A stretch of DNA of 27,854 nucleotides from Candidatus Aminicenantota bacterium (lineage in GTDB: Bacteria; Acidobacteriota; Aminicenantia; S016-38): NCBI GenBank assembly GCA_027062035.1, contig JAMOUL010000285.1, forward strand, positions 1-27,854, written 5' to 3'. The stretch's first letter is position 1, and each line of letters starts with the position of its first letter. The translations under genes and the position numbers were made by a program. Of the stretch, positions 13,458 to 20,532 are shown in pieces. The notes under the pieces are model-generated. The model was not told the DNA's origin and did not search any database. It worked only from the letters and a program-made list of their open reading frames with translations.

Positions 13458-14552
13458 GTGAGACTTTTGAAAGATTTGGATGTCAAATTCATTTCGCTGG
13501 TAAAGAGACCTGCCAACAGGCGAGAAAGACTTATTCTCAAGGATGATGGGGGATTTGAGTTATTCATCTCTTTCGAAAAGGCACACTTCAGTGAGGATAT
13601 GGTGGTTTATGGTGTAGTATATGCCCCCAATGAGCCGGATGCCCACGGGGATTACACCACCCCCGAGGAGATAAAGAAGGCTGCATGGAACTTTCTAAAA
13701 AATGGGCGTGTGAGGAATGTAGATGTAGAACACACTTACAAGGAGGCTCCTGCCTTCGTGGCGGAGTCCTGGCTCTCGAAAGGGAATGACCCCCTCTTTC
13801 CAGAGGAGCCGGAGAATACCTGGATAGTGGGCATCCGGGTGGAGGATGAGAAACTCTGGGAGGCGATGAAGAGAGGAGAATACAAGGGGCTCTCCCTCGC
13901 AGGGACTGCCCGAGTTGTGGAAAAATCCTTCAAGTATAGAAGCTTTGCCAAAACAGACTGGCCCATTGCTCCTAAGAATACCCCCTGGAACGGAAAGGAA
14001 GCGAGAAGGCGAATTGTAGAGAAGGGAGGATGGGAACTGCTTTCCAAGTGTGTTGCAGCGGTGAAAATGGAGGGTGACAAACTCCCAGAGAACTTAAGTG
14101 ATTACAAGTTTCCATTCTGCGACGTAATACATGGCAAAGTCATGATAGTCCCTGAAGCTATAAGGGTTTCAAAGGCCTTTCTGAATGGAGCCTTTGAGGT
14201 GGAAATAGATTCGGAGCTGGAAGAGATAGCCCGCTCCGTTATAGGTGAAATCGAAAAAAGAATGAGTGACAAGAAAGATGGGAGCAAACTAAGGAAATTT
14301 TTCGACAATTTTTTCAAAGGAGGTAAGAACATGGAGAAGAATGAGCTGAAGGAGCTGATAAAGGAGGTGCTGAGGGAGATTGAGGTGGAGAAGACTGAAG
14401 AGCAGAAGCAGAAACAGATAGAAGAAAAGCTGGATAAGATAGCCGAGAAACTGGAGAGTGTGGAAAAGAAAGTGCAGGAGATAGAAAAGTCCAGGAAGAG
14501 CAAGCCTCAGGACCAGCCCGCGAATGAGAGCGAAACGGAGGGGATAGTATGA
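13458..14552 (+). CDS. Prohead protease (XkdF-like) with C-terminal scaffold region
   Basis: This 364-residue protein processes the prohead. Residues 10-20 (KFISLVKRPANR) and DAHGDYTTPEEIKKAAWNFL at 61-80 match XkdF-type putative phage serine proteases. Likely catalytic residues are His92 in DVEHTYK and Ser146 in GLSLAGT. Residues 292-364 are a charged coiled coil typical of scaffolds, and a separate start encodes them alone. The only usable start is GTG 13458, because an in-frame TGA lies at 13452. The best Shine-Dalgarno serves a three-codon leader instead. It is the first gene of the plus-strand late operon, followed by capsid. Confidence 0.85.
   Translation: MRLLKDLDVKFISLVKRPANRRERLILKDDGGFELFISFEKAHFSEDMVVYGVVYAPNEPDAHGDYTTPEEIKKAAWNFLKNGRVRNVDVEHTYKEAPAFVAESWLSKGNDPLFPEEPENTWIVGIRVEDEKLWEAMKRGEYKGLSLAGTARVVEKSFKYRSFAKTDWPIAPKNTPWNGKEARRRIVEKGGWELLSKCVAAVKMEGDKLPENLSDYKFPFCDVIHGKVMIVPEAIRVSKAFLNGAFEVEIDSELEEIARSVIGEIEKRMSDKKDGSKLRKFFDNFFKGGKNMEKNELKELIKEVLREIEVEKTEEQKQKQIEEKLDKIAEKLESVEKKVQEIEKSRKSKPQDQPANESETEGIV
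14331..14552 (+). CDS. Nested in-frame scaffold protein
   Basis: Within the protease gene, AAAGGAGG at 14317-14324 precedes an in-frame ATG at 14331 with seven-base spacing, as good as any start in this phage. The product would be a 73-residue, highly charged coiled coil (ELKELIKEVLREIEVEK, then EEKLDKIAEKLESVEKKV) ending with the protease. This is the lambda C/Nu3 and Mu I/Z arrangement, in which the scaffold is made from a nested start and later removed by the protease. Confidence 0.85.
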   Translation: MEKNELKELIKEVLREIEVEKTEEQKQKQIEEKLDKIAEKLESVEKKVQEIEKSRKSKPQDQPANESETEGIV

Positions 14553-15469
14553 GGACTATAAGTCTGGAGAAAGCCGCGGAACTGCTGGAGAAGGGCTCCA
14601 TACTGCCCAGCGATTTCACCCTTGCTGGAGAGTTAACTCCTCGCCAGAGCAGGAAGTTGCTGGACATGGTGGTCCAGCAGAGCGATTTCCTGCAGAGAAT
14701 TACCAGGCACCCCATGGACGACCTGAAAGTGGAGGTTCCAGTTATCGATGTGGCTGACAGGGCTCTCAAGCAGATTCCCGAGGGAACGGAGCCTTCTTCC
14801 AGCGACTGGGTGGGCGTCACCTACAAGGGACGCATTCTTCACGCTGAGGAGGTGGACCTGCCCTTCGCCGTGGTGTATTCCACCTTAATTGTGTGGAAGA
14901 AAAGTGGAGAGGATATCGAGAAGAAGGTTGCCAATATGATGGCGAAGCGCTTCGCCAACGACCTTGTGGACCTGGGCTTCAACGGGGACTCGGCATCATC
15001 TGATAATTTTTTGAAACTCAATGACGGCTGGACCAAGATTGCCAAGACGGACAGCGATACGCATAAGGTGAACTTTACCAGCGAGAGCCTGACCAAGTGG
15101 AGCCAGAGGCTGGAGGCGGTCATATCTGCCCTTCCCGAGAAGTATCATGGAAAAGCTGTTCTGGTGATGCGCACGGGAGACTACAGGGCACTGGTGAAGG
15201 AGATAGCAGGGGACAATGCGGGGGCATATCAGATTCTCCTGTCAGGGGAAACAAAGGAGTTTCTGGGATACGAAATCATTCCAGTTCCATATGTCCCGAC
15301 CGAACATGTGATGTTCACCCCCATCGAGAACTTCGTCTTCGGCTATTTGGTTCCTATTCGAAGATACAGACGCGATAACTCTATGGCGCGTCAGATTGAG
15401 TATCTCTACTCCATGCATGTGGACTTCCAGTTCTCCGTTGCCGATGCTGTTGCGATTGGACATCCATAA
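14549..15469 (+). CDS. Major capsid protein (HK97 fold, P2 gpN-like)
   Basis: This 306-residue protein follows protease and scaffold directly, coupled by an ATGA overlap. The N-terminal arm contains LTPRQSRKLLDMVVQQSDFL and RITRHPMDDL; the middle has the long helix EDIEKKVANMMAKRFANDLVDL, then FNGDS and a conserved FLKLNDGWTKIAKT element that resembles P2-type capsids. The last third (FLGYEIIPVPYVPTEHVMFT) matches the capsid A-domain pattern in which a ligand-like loop precedes a conserved Phe-Gly strand. It forms the icosahedral shell. No decoration protein gene is recognised nearby. Confidence 0.9.
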   Translation: MRTISLEKAAELLEKGSILPSDFTLAGELTPRQSRKLLDMVVQQSDFLQRITRHPMDDLKVEVPVIDVADRALKQIPEGTEPSSSDWVGVTYKGRILHAEEVDLPFAVVYSTLIVWKKSGEDIEKKVANMMAKRFANDLVDLGFNGDSASSDNFLKLNDGWTKIAKTDSDTHKVNFTSESLTKWSQRLEAVISALPEKYHGKAVLVMRTGDYRALVKEIAGDNAGAYQILLSGETKEFLGYEIIPVPYVPTEHVMFTPIENFVFGYLVPIRRYRRDNSMARQIEYLYSMHVDFQFSVADAVAIGHP

Positions 15470-15481
15470 CGGAGGTATAAG

Positions 15482-15760
15482 ATGAATCAGAGAATTATCA
15501 CACTCATCCTGGGGGTTCTGTATGGAGCTTTTCCCGATTGGATGGAGCTGGAGGAGGTGCGTAAGAAGGCGGGACTGAACATAAAGGAGAAGGACAGGAA
15601 GGAGTTTTTCAGGGCTATTGCCTATCTAAGAGAGAAAGGGTTCGTGAATTTCGACGAAGACGTGATGGAATCCAACGGTGACCTGTTTGGCAAGGTCAGG
15701 ATAACGGGAGCCGGTATAGACTACTACGAGAAAACCAGAAAGGGCATAAACATATGGTAA
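15482..15760 (+). CDS. Small winged-helix-like protein, 92 residues
   Basis: GGAGG lies ten bases before ATG 15482. The sequence looks like a winged helix: WMELEEVRKKAGLNIKE (helix-turn), then DRKEFFRAIAYLREKGFVNF (recognition helix), then a strand GDLFGKVRITGAGIDYYEKT (wing). The closing 'ITGAGIDYYEKT' is common in small phage and archaeal winged-helix proteins. In the late operon between capsid and connector it could be a regulator or a repurposed structural adaptor. Family not certain. Confidence 0.6.
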   Translation: MNQRIITLILGVLYGAFPDWMELEEVRKKAGLNIKEKDRKEFFRAIAYLREKGFVNFDEDVMESNGDLFGKVRITGAGIDYYEKTRKGINIW

Positions 15761-16119
15761 GACGTATCGTTGAGCGCGCCCTCAGGCTTGCAGGCCTTCC
15801 AGATGAAGCCCGGGCGCGCCAGATATTGGAAGAAAATGCTTCTCTTATATATGAAAAATATCAGTTAGAAATTGCAGAAGAGCAGGAAAATCTTTATATT
15901 TATGCCCTCGCCTGTTTCACGCTGGCTTCTGCACTACCTGCATTGCATACCTTCTACATAAACGATGCTCCCAGGCTCGCAAAACAATATGCAGAGACGG
16001 ATATGGTCTTTCTCTCTCCAGAGGAGGTGTCGGAGGCGGTGAAGCACTACAGGCAGCTTGGAGAAGAAGCCATTAGTAAACTCAGAGGAGGCGATTTCAA
16101 TGTCGAGGCGATACCCTAA
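15754..16119 (+). CDS. Putative head completion/connector protein, 121 residues
   Basis: The helical protein begins MVRRIVERALRLAGLPDEAR and continues with a long amphipathic region (YIYALACFTLASALPALHTF). Size, helicity and position after capsid match head-tail connectors such as gp6-like or P2 gpL proteins, but no clear signature is visible. It overlaps the preceding gene by seven bases. After it comes the longest gap in the plus late operon. Confidence 0.45.
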   Translation: MVRRIVERALRLAGLPDEARARQILEENASLIYEKYQLEIAEEQENLYIYALACFTLASALPALHTFYINDAPRLAKQYAETDMVFLSPEEVSEAVKHYRQLGEEAISKLRGGDFNVEAIP

Positions 16120-16122
16120 CCA

Positions 16123-16171
16123 TTTTCAAACGGAAACTTGCATTTTAAACGAATTTAAACACCTTTTAAAC
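16123..16171. repeat. Phased TTTAAAC array in a late-operon gap
   Basis: TTTTCAAAC at 16123-16131 is followed by TTTTAAAC at 16143, ATTTAAAC at 16153 and TTTTAAAC at 16164. Start spacings are 20, 10 and 11 bases, close to whole helical turns. TTTCAAAC is the complement of the left-end GTTTGAAA word. The gap (16120-16193) is the only sizeable non-coding stretch between late plus-strand genes. Confidence 0.6.
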
Positions 16172-16193
16172 GGTATTTTTGAGGGGGACTAAG

Positions 16194-16427
16194 ATGATGG
16201 AAAAAATAGTGGAGGAACTAAAGGGACTAAAAGGCGCTCTTAATGCAAATAGTGTGAGCTCTGATTACTGGACTTGGAGGATAGAGGTGGAAAAGAGACT
16301 GGTTCAAATCATGACGCGCATAGACTCCGTGGACAGGAAGCTCTCCCAGACGAACAGGCTGTTGTGGGGACTTATTTCTGCTATACTGTCTTACGTCCTG
16401 CTTTCTATCATAAAGGGAGGAATATAA
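16194..16427 (+). CDS. XhlA-like coiled-coil membrane protein
   Basis: This 77-residue protein starts at ATG 16194 (or 16197) behind GAGGGGGA. The frame is open to 16179, but only with a TTG. Residues 1-50 form an amphipathic helix with WRIEVEKRLVQIMTRIDSVDRKLSQTNR, and residues 56-75 a hydrophobic membrane segment. This layout matches haemolysin XhlA, which works with a holin and amidase in host lysis in PBSX-type phages. The holin and amidase lie close downstream. It overlaps the next start. Confidence 0.7.
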   Translation: MMEKIVEELKGLKGALNANSVSSDYWTWRIEVEKRLVQIMTRIDSVDRKLSQTNRLLWGLISAILSYVLLSIIKGGI

Positions 16428-16831
16428 TGGTTGATAAAATTTACGAGGTAATTAGAAAAATCTATCCCGATTTGCGGACGGATACGTGGGGGGAACCGGA
16501 GACTGTCCTGGTTTTCGTTAGTGGAGTGGAATATTTTCCATCGGACAGGGTATCTGACGAAAACAAGGTAGCAGTTGCAAGAAAAGATATATCCATAGAA
16601 GTTCATTTCTATTCCAATGATCCAAGGGAATATCTGGAATTTGAGAGGGCTATTTCATCCCATCCCATACGACTTTCAGAGCCCGACAGGATTATTCCCG
16701 TGTGGATTGAACGTATGGAGGCAGCTAATTTAAGGCCCTTCGAGGTTGTCTTCCATCTGAGAGCGAGAGATTTTGTCTTTGCAGACATAAGCCCTATGGA
16801 AAAGGGCTTAAAGAAGGAGCTGGTTGTATGA
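16427..16831 (+). CDS. Putative tail terminator or neck protein, 134 residues
   Basis: ATG 16427 overlaps the preceding stop and has GGGAGG seven bases upstream. The protein is mixed alpha/beta: an N-terminal helix VDKIYEVIRKIYPDL, strands with a FVSGVEYFPSD turn, then VARKDISIEVHFYSNDPREY and a central helix, ending with a PFEVVFHLRARDFVF strand. Size and strand pattern fit tail terminator-like proteins that sit between neck and tail, but no signature confirms it. Its position between two lysis genes is odd. Confidence 0.45.
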   Translation: MVDKIYEVIRKIYPDLRTDTWGEPETVLVFVSGVEYFPSDRVSDENKVAVARKDISIEVHFYSNDPREYLEFERAISSHPIRLSEPDRIIPVWIERMEAANLRPFEVVFHLRARDFVFADISPMEKGLKKELVV

Positions 16832-17235
16832 TAGAAAAGCTACTGAACATTTTCCAGCCCTTGGCGGACCTCATAGATGAGCTACATACGAGCGAGGAGG
16901 AGAGGGCGAAGGCGAGAGGAATGCTGCTTTCGGTTCAGGCAAAGGCTCTTAATACAGTAATAGAATATGAAAAGGAGCTTCTGAAAGCGAAGGAGAAAAT
17001 CATAACGGCAGAAGCCACTGGCCATTCGTGGCTTCAGAGGAATTGGAGACCCATAACAATGCTCATTTTCGTTTTCCTAATTCTTTACAACCATGTTATA
17101 GCTCCTATATTTTCTCTCACCTTAGCACCTATTCCACAGGATCTTTGGGATGTGATAAAGATAGGTATTGGAGGTTATATTGTGGGGCGTTCTGTAGAGA
17201 AGACTGTCCAAATTTACAGGAGGAAGGAAGAATGA
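16828..17235 (+). CDS. Holin of the 3-TM gene-transfer-release type
   Basis: This 135-residue protein carries the strong family block HSWLQRNWRPITMLIFVFLI, preceded by a long charged helix (residues 1-65) and an AEATGHSWLQ linker. Membrane segments lie at about 76-98 and 108-124 (LWDVIKIGIGGYIVGRSVEK). This pattern is diagnostic of holins found in gene transfer agents and many temperate phages. It permeabilises the inner membrane and lets the amidase out. It is coupled to both neighbours by overlaps. Confidence 0.88.
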   Translation: MIEKLLNIFQPLADLIDELHTSEEERAKARGMLLSVQAKALNTVIEYEKELLKAKEKIITAEATGHSWLQRNWRPITMLIFVFLILYNHVIAPIFSLTLAPIPQDLWDVIKIGIGGYIVGRSVEKTVQIYRRKEE

Positions 17236-17351
17236 TGCTTATTGCCTTCATAGGGATTTTTTATCGGCATACCGAGTTTCTACCTTACGAATACAGGGTC
17301 AAGAGGTGCATTTCTGGAAGTTTCTATGTGGAACCGGAGTGGCTGAAATGA
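17232..17351 (+). CDS. Very small hydrophobic ORF between holin and amidase, 39 residues
   Basis: ATG 17232 or 17235 follows AGGAAGGAAG, overlaps the holin stop, and the stop overlaps the amidase start (ATGA). The N-terminus is hydrophobic (MMLIAFIGIF), then a polar tail with one Cys. It may simply couple translation of holin to amidase, or be a tiny lysis accessory. Confidence 0.4.
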   Translation: MMLIAFIGIFYRHTEFLPYEYRVKRCISGSFYVEPEWLK

Positions 17352-17905
17352 GGCAAATCGAATGGATAGTTTTGCATCACACCCTCACTGAGGACGGACA
17401 GACTGTCAACTGGCAGGCTATCCGCAGGTATCATACTGAAATAAAGAAATGGAAAGACATTGGATATCATTTTGGTATTGAGAAAATATCTTCACACTAT
17501 GAAATTCTCGTAGGGAGACCACTGAACATGCCAGGAGCACATGCCATAGGTGTTAACCAGAACAGTATAGGCGTTGCCATTGTGGGAAATTTCAATGAAA
17601 ACATTCCGGAGCGGAGTCTCTGGGATAAGATATTGTCATTTGTTTTTTCCCTCGCTATGACTTTCTCAATTCCGGCGGAAAGAGTAATTGGCCATCGGGA
17701 GGTACATATTCTGGCAGAGCTGGGGATAATATCCGAGCATTACAAGAATAGTGGAAGGAAGTCGTGCCCTGGATGGAATTTCTCCTTAAATGTAGTAAGG
17801 AGCAGGTTGGTAGATATGGGTATTCCAATAAGGGATGATGGGCTTTTTGCCCGTCTGTATCAGTTTGATAAGCAGGTGGTCGAAAAAAAGAAAATTTTTT
17901 GGTAA
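17348..17905 (+). CDS. N-acetylmuramoyl-L-alanine amidase (endolysin)
   Basis: This 185-residue Amidase_2/PGRP-fold enzyme cuts the amide bond between muramic acid and the peptide stem. The start at 17348 overlaps the preceding stop. Zinc ligands are His10 (in IVLHHTL), His116 (VIGHREV) and Cys140 (KSCPGW). Tyr40 (GYHFGI) lies where relatives have an active-site aromatic residue. The N-terminus lacks a signal peptide, so export depends on the holin. The C-terminal 30 residues form a basic tail. A neat match to T7-lysozyme and PGRP-type phage endolysins. Confidence 0.93.
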   Translation: MRQIEWIVLHHTLTEDGQTVNWQAIRRYHTEIKKWKDIGYHFGIEKISSHYEILVGRPLNMPGAHAIGVNQNSIGVAIVGNFNENIPERSLWDKILSFVFSLAMTFSIPAERVIGHREVHILAELGIISEHYKNSGRKSCPGWNFSLNVVRSRLVDMGIPIRDDGLFARLYQFDKQVVEKKKIFW

Positions 17906-17918
17906 AAGGAGGTAAAAG

Positions 17919-18182
17919 ATGAGACTGAGAGAGTACATAGAAAAGAAGGCCAAAAGAAGCGTGAGTGCTGCCCTTTTGAGGGCGTTTGGACTGGATCCCA
18001 ACTACGAGGGCAGTGAGAAGCAGATAAAGGAGCAGATACAGAAAGCTATATCCCAATACCCTTCCCTCATCCCCGATTTCATAAAGGAAGTCCTCGCGGA
18101 GAAGGGTGATTCTGAGGAAAAGAGTAAGAAGGAAGAGACTCAGAAGGGTTCTGGAAAGAAGAAAAAGGGAGGAGATGAATGA
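17919..18182 (+). CDS. Small protein of unknown function before sheath, 87 residues
   Basis: AAAAGGAGGTAAAAG gives a perfect start at 17919. The first 65 residues are helical (LREYIEKKAKRSVSAALLRA and SEKQIKEQIQKAISQY); the last 20 are a disordered Lys/Glu tail (SEEKSKKEETQKGSGKKKKG). Proteins of similar size occur before tail sheath genes in Mu-like phages, but I recognise no family. It overlaps the sheath start by four bases. Confidence 0.55.
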   Translation: MRLREYIEKKAKRSVSAALLRAFGLDPNYEGSEKQIKEQIQKAISQYPSLIPDFIKEVLAEKGDSEEKSKKEETQKGSGKKKKGGDE

Positions 18183-19351
18183 ACAGGAATCTTCCCGGTG
18201 TGGACATTACGATAGAGAGAGGGCTGGGGTTTAAGAGGGTCGTTCCCCTGAGGGTGGGGGCTCTGGTGCCGAAGGATGTCTCTTTGACCCTGCTCAAGAG
18301 CTGGAAAGAGGCAAAAGAGAACATAGCAGATGGAGAATTGCTTAAGCTCCTTTATGACTTCTTTCTGAATGGCGGAGGGGAGATTCTCCTGCATGGGTAT
18401 TCTGTAGGGGCGGATTGGTCTGCAACTGCGGGGAATATACTCTCTGCTGCATCCGATCTTCTCACATGGAGGGATGAGTTCGGCGAGGGGATAGAGTTTT
18501 ATATTCTTCCCATTTCTCTCTCTTCTGTGCAGCCGAGCGATACCGAGTACGCGGACCTGGTTCGGGCGATAGGAAACCTGAACGATACCGCCTGGCAGGA
18601 TGAGCAGTATCCAGTCTTTACTCTGATGGATGCCAGGAAGAAAGGGGATAGTGAAAGCATCTCTGCTTATGTGGGGGCGCTCTCTTCTATGGGGGCAAGC
18701 CTGCTTTCTTCCTGGAGCTCATCTGCAAGGGTTGCCATATTCCTTTCCTATTCGAGGATGATGAACGAGGACGGCTCTGCGGAGGAGAGAACTGCCCTGT
18801 TTGCTATTGCTGGCAGGCTGAACTCTGCTCCGTTTCACCATTCGATTGCGTGGGTGGAGAGGATGAGCATCTCCAATGCCCTGGAGATACTTCCCAAGAC
18901 GAGCGATACGGACCGGCTGGATGAGGACAGGATAGCATCGCTGGACGAGTCGCACATAAACGCTCTCAGGCTCTTCCCCGGATACGGCATCCTTCCCCAT
19001 TACGACTGGATGATAGCCCGCCCGGACGATGATTATCAGAATATCAGATACCGTCGTATAATGGATGAAGCCATACGAAGGGTAAAGAGGGCATTTATCC
19101 CCTTCATCAATAGCCCCGGGGTGGATGCTGCGTCTCTGCAGGTATTAAAGGCGGCTCTGGAGAGACCTCTGGACGAAATTACAGCAAGCCCGGACAATCC
19201 AGACGCTCCAATACATGCATACAGGCTACAGCTGGAGCCGGACCCGGAAGTTCTCCTAAATGGCATCATACACGCTCAGCTGGACATAGTCCCAACGGGG
19301 AGCAAGCGCACCTTGAAGGGTGTCTTCAAGCTGGTAAAGGAAATAAAGTAG
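18179..19351 (+). CDS. Contractile tail sheath protein (DUF2586-like)
   Basis: This 390-residue protein wraps the tail tube and contracts during injection. The N-terminus (MNRNLPGVDITIERGLGF) has the typical sheath arm 'PGV', followed by an alpha/beta region (FYILPISLSSVQPSDTEY, VFTLMDARKKGDSESISAYV, SARVAIFLSYSRMMN). The C-terminal part has the RYRRIMDEAIRRVKRAFIPFIN helix, a sheath hallmark, and a closing strand that would augment the neighbouring subunit. It is short compared with P2 FI or Mu gpL but not out of range. Tube protein follows directly. Confidence 0.85.
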   Translation: MNRNLPGVDITIERGLGFKRVVPLRVGALVPKDVSLTLLKSWKEAKENIADGELLKLLYDFFLNGGGEILLHGYSVGADWSATAGNILSAASDLLTWRDEFGEGIEFYILPISLSSVQPSDTEYADLVRAIGNLNDTAWQDEQYPVFTLMDARKKGDSESISAYVGALSSMGASLLSSWSSSARVAIFLSYSRMMNEDGSAEERTALFAIAGRLNSAPFHHSIAWVERMSISNALEILPKTSDTDRLDEDRIASLDESHINALRLFPGYGILPHYDWMIARPDDDYQNIRYRRIMDEAIRRVKRAFIPFINSPGVDAASLQVLKAALERPLDEITASPDNPDAPIHAYRLQLEPDPEVLLNGIIHAQLDIVPTGSKRTLKGVFKLVKEIK

Positions 19352-19361
19352 GAGGTTGAAG

Positions 19362-19811
19362 ATGATTAACGGAAAGGTTCATGCCTGGGAGGACATAAGA
19401 ATATTCATATCGGGAGTTCCCGTAGCGGGCATAAAGGAAATTTCCTGGAGCGATGAAAGGGAAGCTGAAGCAATATATGGAGCCGGTAGAAAGCCCATAG
19501 GAGCCGGACTTGGGAATTATAAGGTGGGGGGAAGCTTCACTCTGACGAAGGAGGAAGCCGATAAATTCGAGGCTCCAGCCCGCGCTGCTGGAAAGAGTGT
19601 TTATGACTACAAGCCCTTCACCATAGTGATAGCATACGAGGATCCCGATCCATCGGACAATTCTCCTCTGGTAGAAAAAAAGGTCAATCCCCTGAGGACG
19701 GAGACCATTGTGGATGTAATAATCACAAAGAGGGAGGTTTCTGCAAGCCAGAACGACAAGGAAATAACGTATAAGTATTCCTTCATAGCGAGGGAGGTGC
19801 GACATGGATGA
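19362..19811 (+). CDS. Tail tube protein
   Basis: This 149-residue protein follows the sheath; GGAGG lies six bases before ATG 19362. It begins with strand VHAWEDIRIFISGVPVAGIK, continues with EISWSDEREAEAIYGAGRKP and a Gly-rich GGSFTLTKEEADKFEAPARA. It ends with a strand hairpin (VDVIITKREVSASQNDKEIT, then YSFIAREV), the pattern of XkdM/FII-type tube proteins. It forms the inner tube of the contractile tail. The stop codon coincides with the beginning of a 21-bp repeat. Confidence 0.85.
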   Translation: MINGKVHAWEDIRIFISGVPVAGIKEISWSDEREAEAIYGAGRKPIGAGLGNYKVGGSFTLTKEEADKFEAPARAAGKSVYDYKPFTIVIAYEDPDPSDNSPLVEKKVNPLRTETIVDVIITKREVSASQNDKEITYKYSFIAREVRHG

Positions 19812-20121
19812 AATTCTCACGAAAATGAGAGAAGAATACGGTGAGGTCCTTGCCGTCAGGACGAAGAACCACCTCTTCGTATTCAAGCATCCACAGGAGA
19901 AAGCTTTTGCCTTGGTATCTCGTTATCTGGATAAGATGATGAACAACAAACTGGGGGAGGGGGCGTGGGAATTGGTTTCTGCTCTGGTGGTATATCCGCA
20001 GGATGCCAAGGAAATCCTGACCAGAAAGCCTGCTTTGATTCCCTATCTGGCGGGAAAGATATTCAGCTGGCTGGGTGGTGATGAGATAGAGGAGGAGCTT
20101 TCCCCTTTCGCAGGACCATGA
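19804..20121 (+). CDS. Tail assembly chaperone (upstream frame)
   Basis: This 105-residue protein is encoded between tube and tape measure, the standard site for tail chaperones, and overlaps the tube gene by eight bases. The sequence has an N-terminal LAVRTKNHLFVFKHPQEKAF strand, a helical middle (EGAWELVSALVVYPQDAKEI) and an acidic C-terminus. It should make a longer fusion by -1 frameshifting into the next short ORF at 20103-20109. Its first ten codons contain the 21-bp repeat. Confidence 0.82.
   Translation: MDEILTKMREEYGEVLAVRTKNHLFVFKHPQEKAFALVSRYLDKMMNNKLGEGAWELVSALVVYPQDAKEILTRKPALIPYLAGKIFSWLGGDEIEEELSPFAGP
19811..19831 (+). repeat. 21-bp gene-end repeat, copy 3
   Basis: Identical to copies 1 and 2 and in the sense orientation. 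It begins on the last base of the tail tube stop codon and lies inside the start of the tail chaperone gene. A stem TCTCA/TGAGA around CGAAAA would fold right after the chaperone start codon. Confidence 0.85.
20103..20109 (+). other. -1 frameshift slippery heptamer CCCTTTC
   Basis: In the chaperone frame the codons are CCT TTC. A one-base backward slip gives CCC TTT, an exact X XXY YYZ heptamer. The downstream -1 frame is open from 20085 to 20285, so slipping here yields a chaperone fusion like P2 E/E' or lambda G/GT. Confidence 0.7.
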
Positions 20122-20285
20122 CCTTGATTGAATTCTTCAGGAGTAAGGGAGAAGAGGACTTAAAGGATATGAAGGAGTTTCACAGGGAAAGGAAGGCGGT
20201 GGAATTCATCATAGAGACGCTCGTTGAAATAGTAGAGGCGGGAGTCCTCAGGGCTTTGGCGAAGGCGTTTGGGAGGAAGGAATGA
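20118..20285 (+). CDS. Tail assembly chaperone, -1 frame extension
   Basis: The ORF could start itself at ATG 20118 (55 residues, ATGA overlap) or, more likely, is the extension domain of the chaperone reached by frameshift at 20103-20109. The product is short, charged and helical (FFRSKGEEDLKDMKEFHRER, then VEFIIETLVEIVEAGVLRAL), as expected of T-like extensions. It lies directly upstream of a small basic ORF and the tape measure. Confidence 0.72.
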   Translation: MTLIEFFRSKGEEDLKDMKEFHRERKAVEFIIETLVEIVEAGVLRALAKAFGRKE

Positions 20286-20532
20286 AGAAACCCAAGAGGA
20301 ATATTATTAGGCTGAAAAAACCCGCTATGTATAAAATGACATACCATATCCAGAAGAGGACTGGAAAGACAAAGGATAGGATAAATGTCCCCACCTGGAT
20401 CCAGAAGGCTTTCCATCCCCATAGCTCCAGAGAGAGTACGAAGCCCATTACAGGAGGAAGTAGAAATAGACCTATGGGAATTACAATCCATGCAGCGGAT
20501 ATAGCTGCCAACAACATTATAGCAAAACCCAT
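20248..20532 (-). CDS. Antisense membrane-protein ORF, 94 residues (uncertain)
   Basis: The minus strand reads a protein with three hydrophobic segments (AIMLLAAISAAWIVIPIGLF, then FWIQVGTFILSFVFPVLFWI and VILYIAGFFSLIIFLLGF) and many Trp residues. There is no Shine-Dalgarno, though TATAAT occurs about 12 bases upstream on that strand. It would be the only minus-strand gene inside the late plus operon. Complements of purine-rich genes easily look hydrophobic, so it may be a shadow. Confidence 0.25.
   Translation of the reverse strand: MGFAIMLLAAISAAWIVIPIGLFLLPPVMGFVLSLELWGWKAFWIQVGTFILSFVFPVLFWIWYVILYIAGFFSLIIFLLGFFIPSSQTPSPKP

Noticed and set aside
14102..14503. Minus-strand open frame of 133 codons, almost all Ser/Phe/Leu
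   Set aside because: It is the mirror of the Lys/Glu-rich coiled coil on the plus strand; the composition is an artefact of that.
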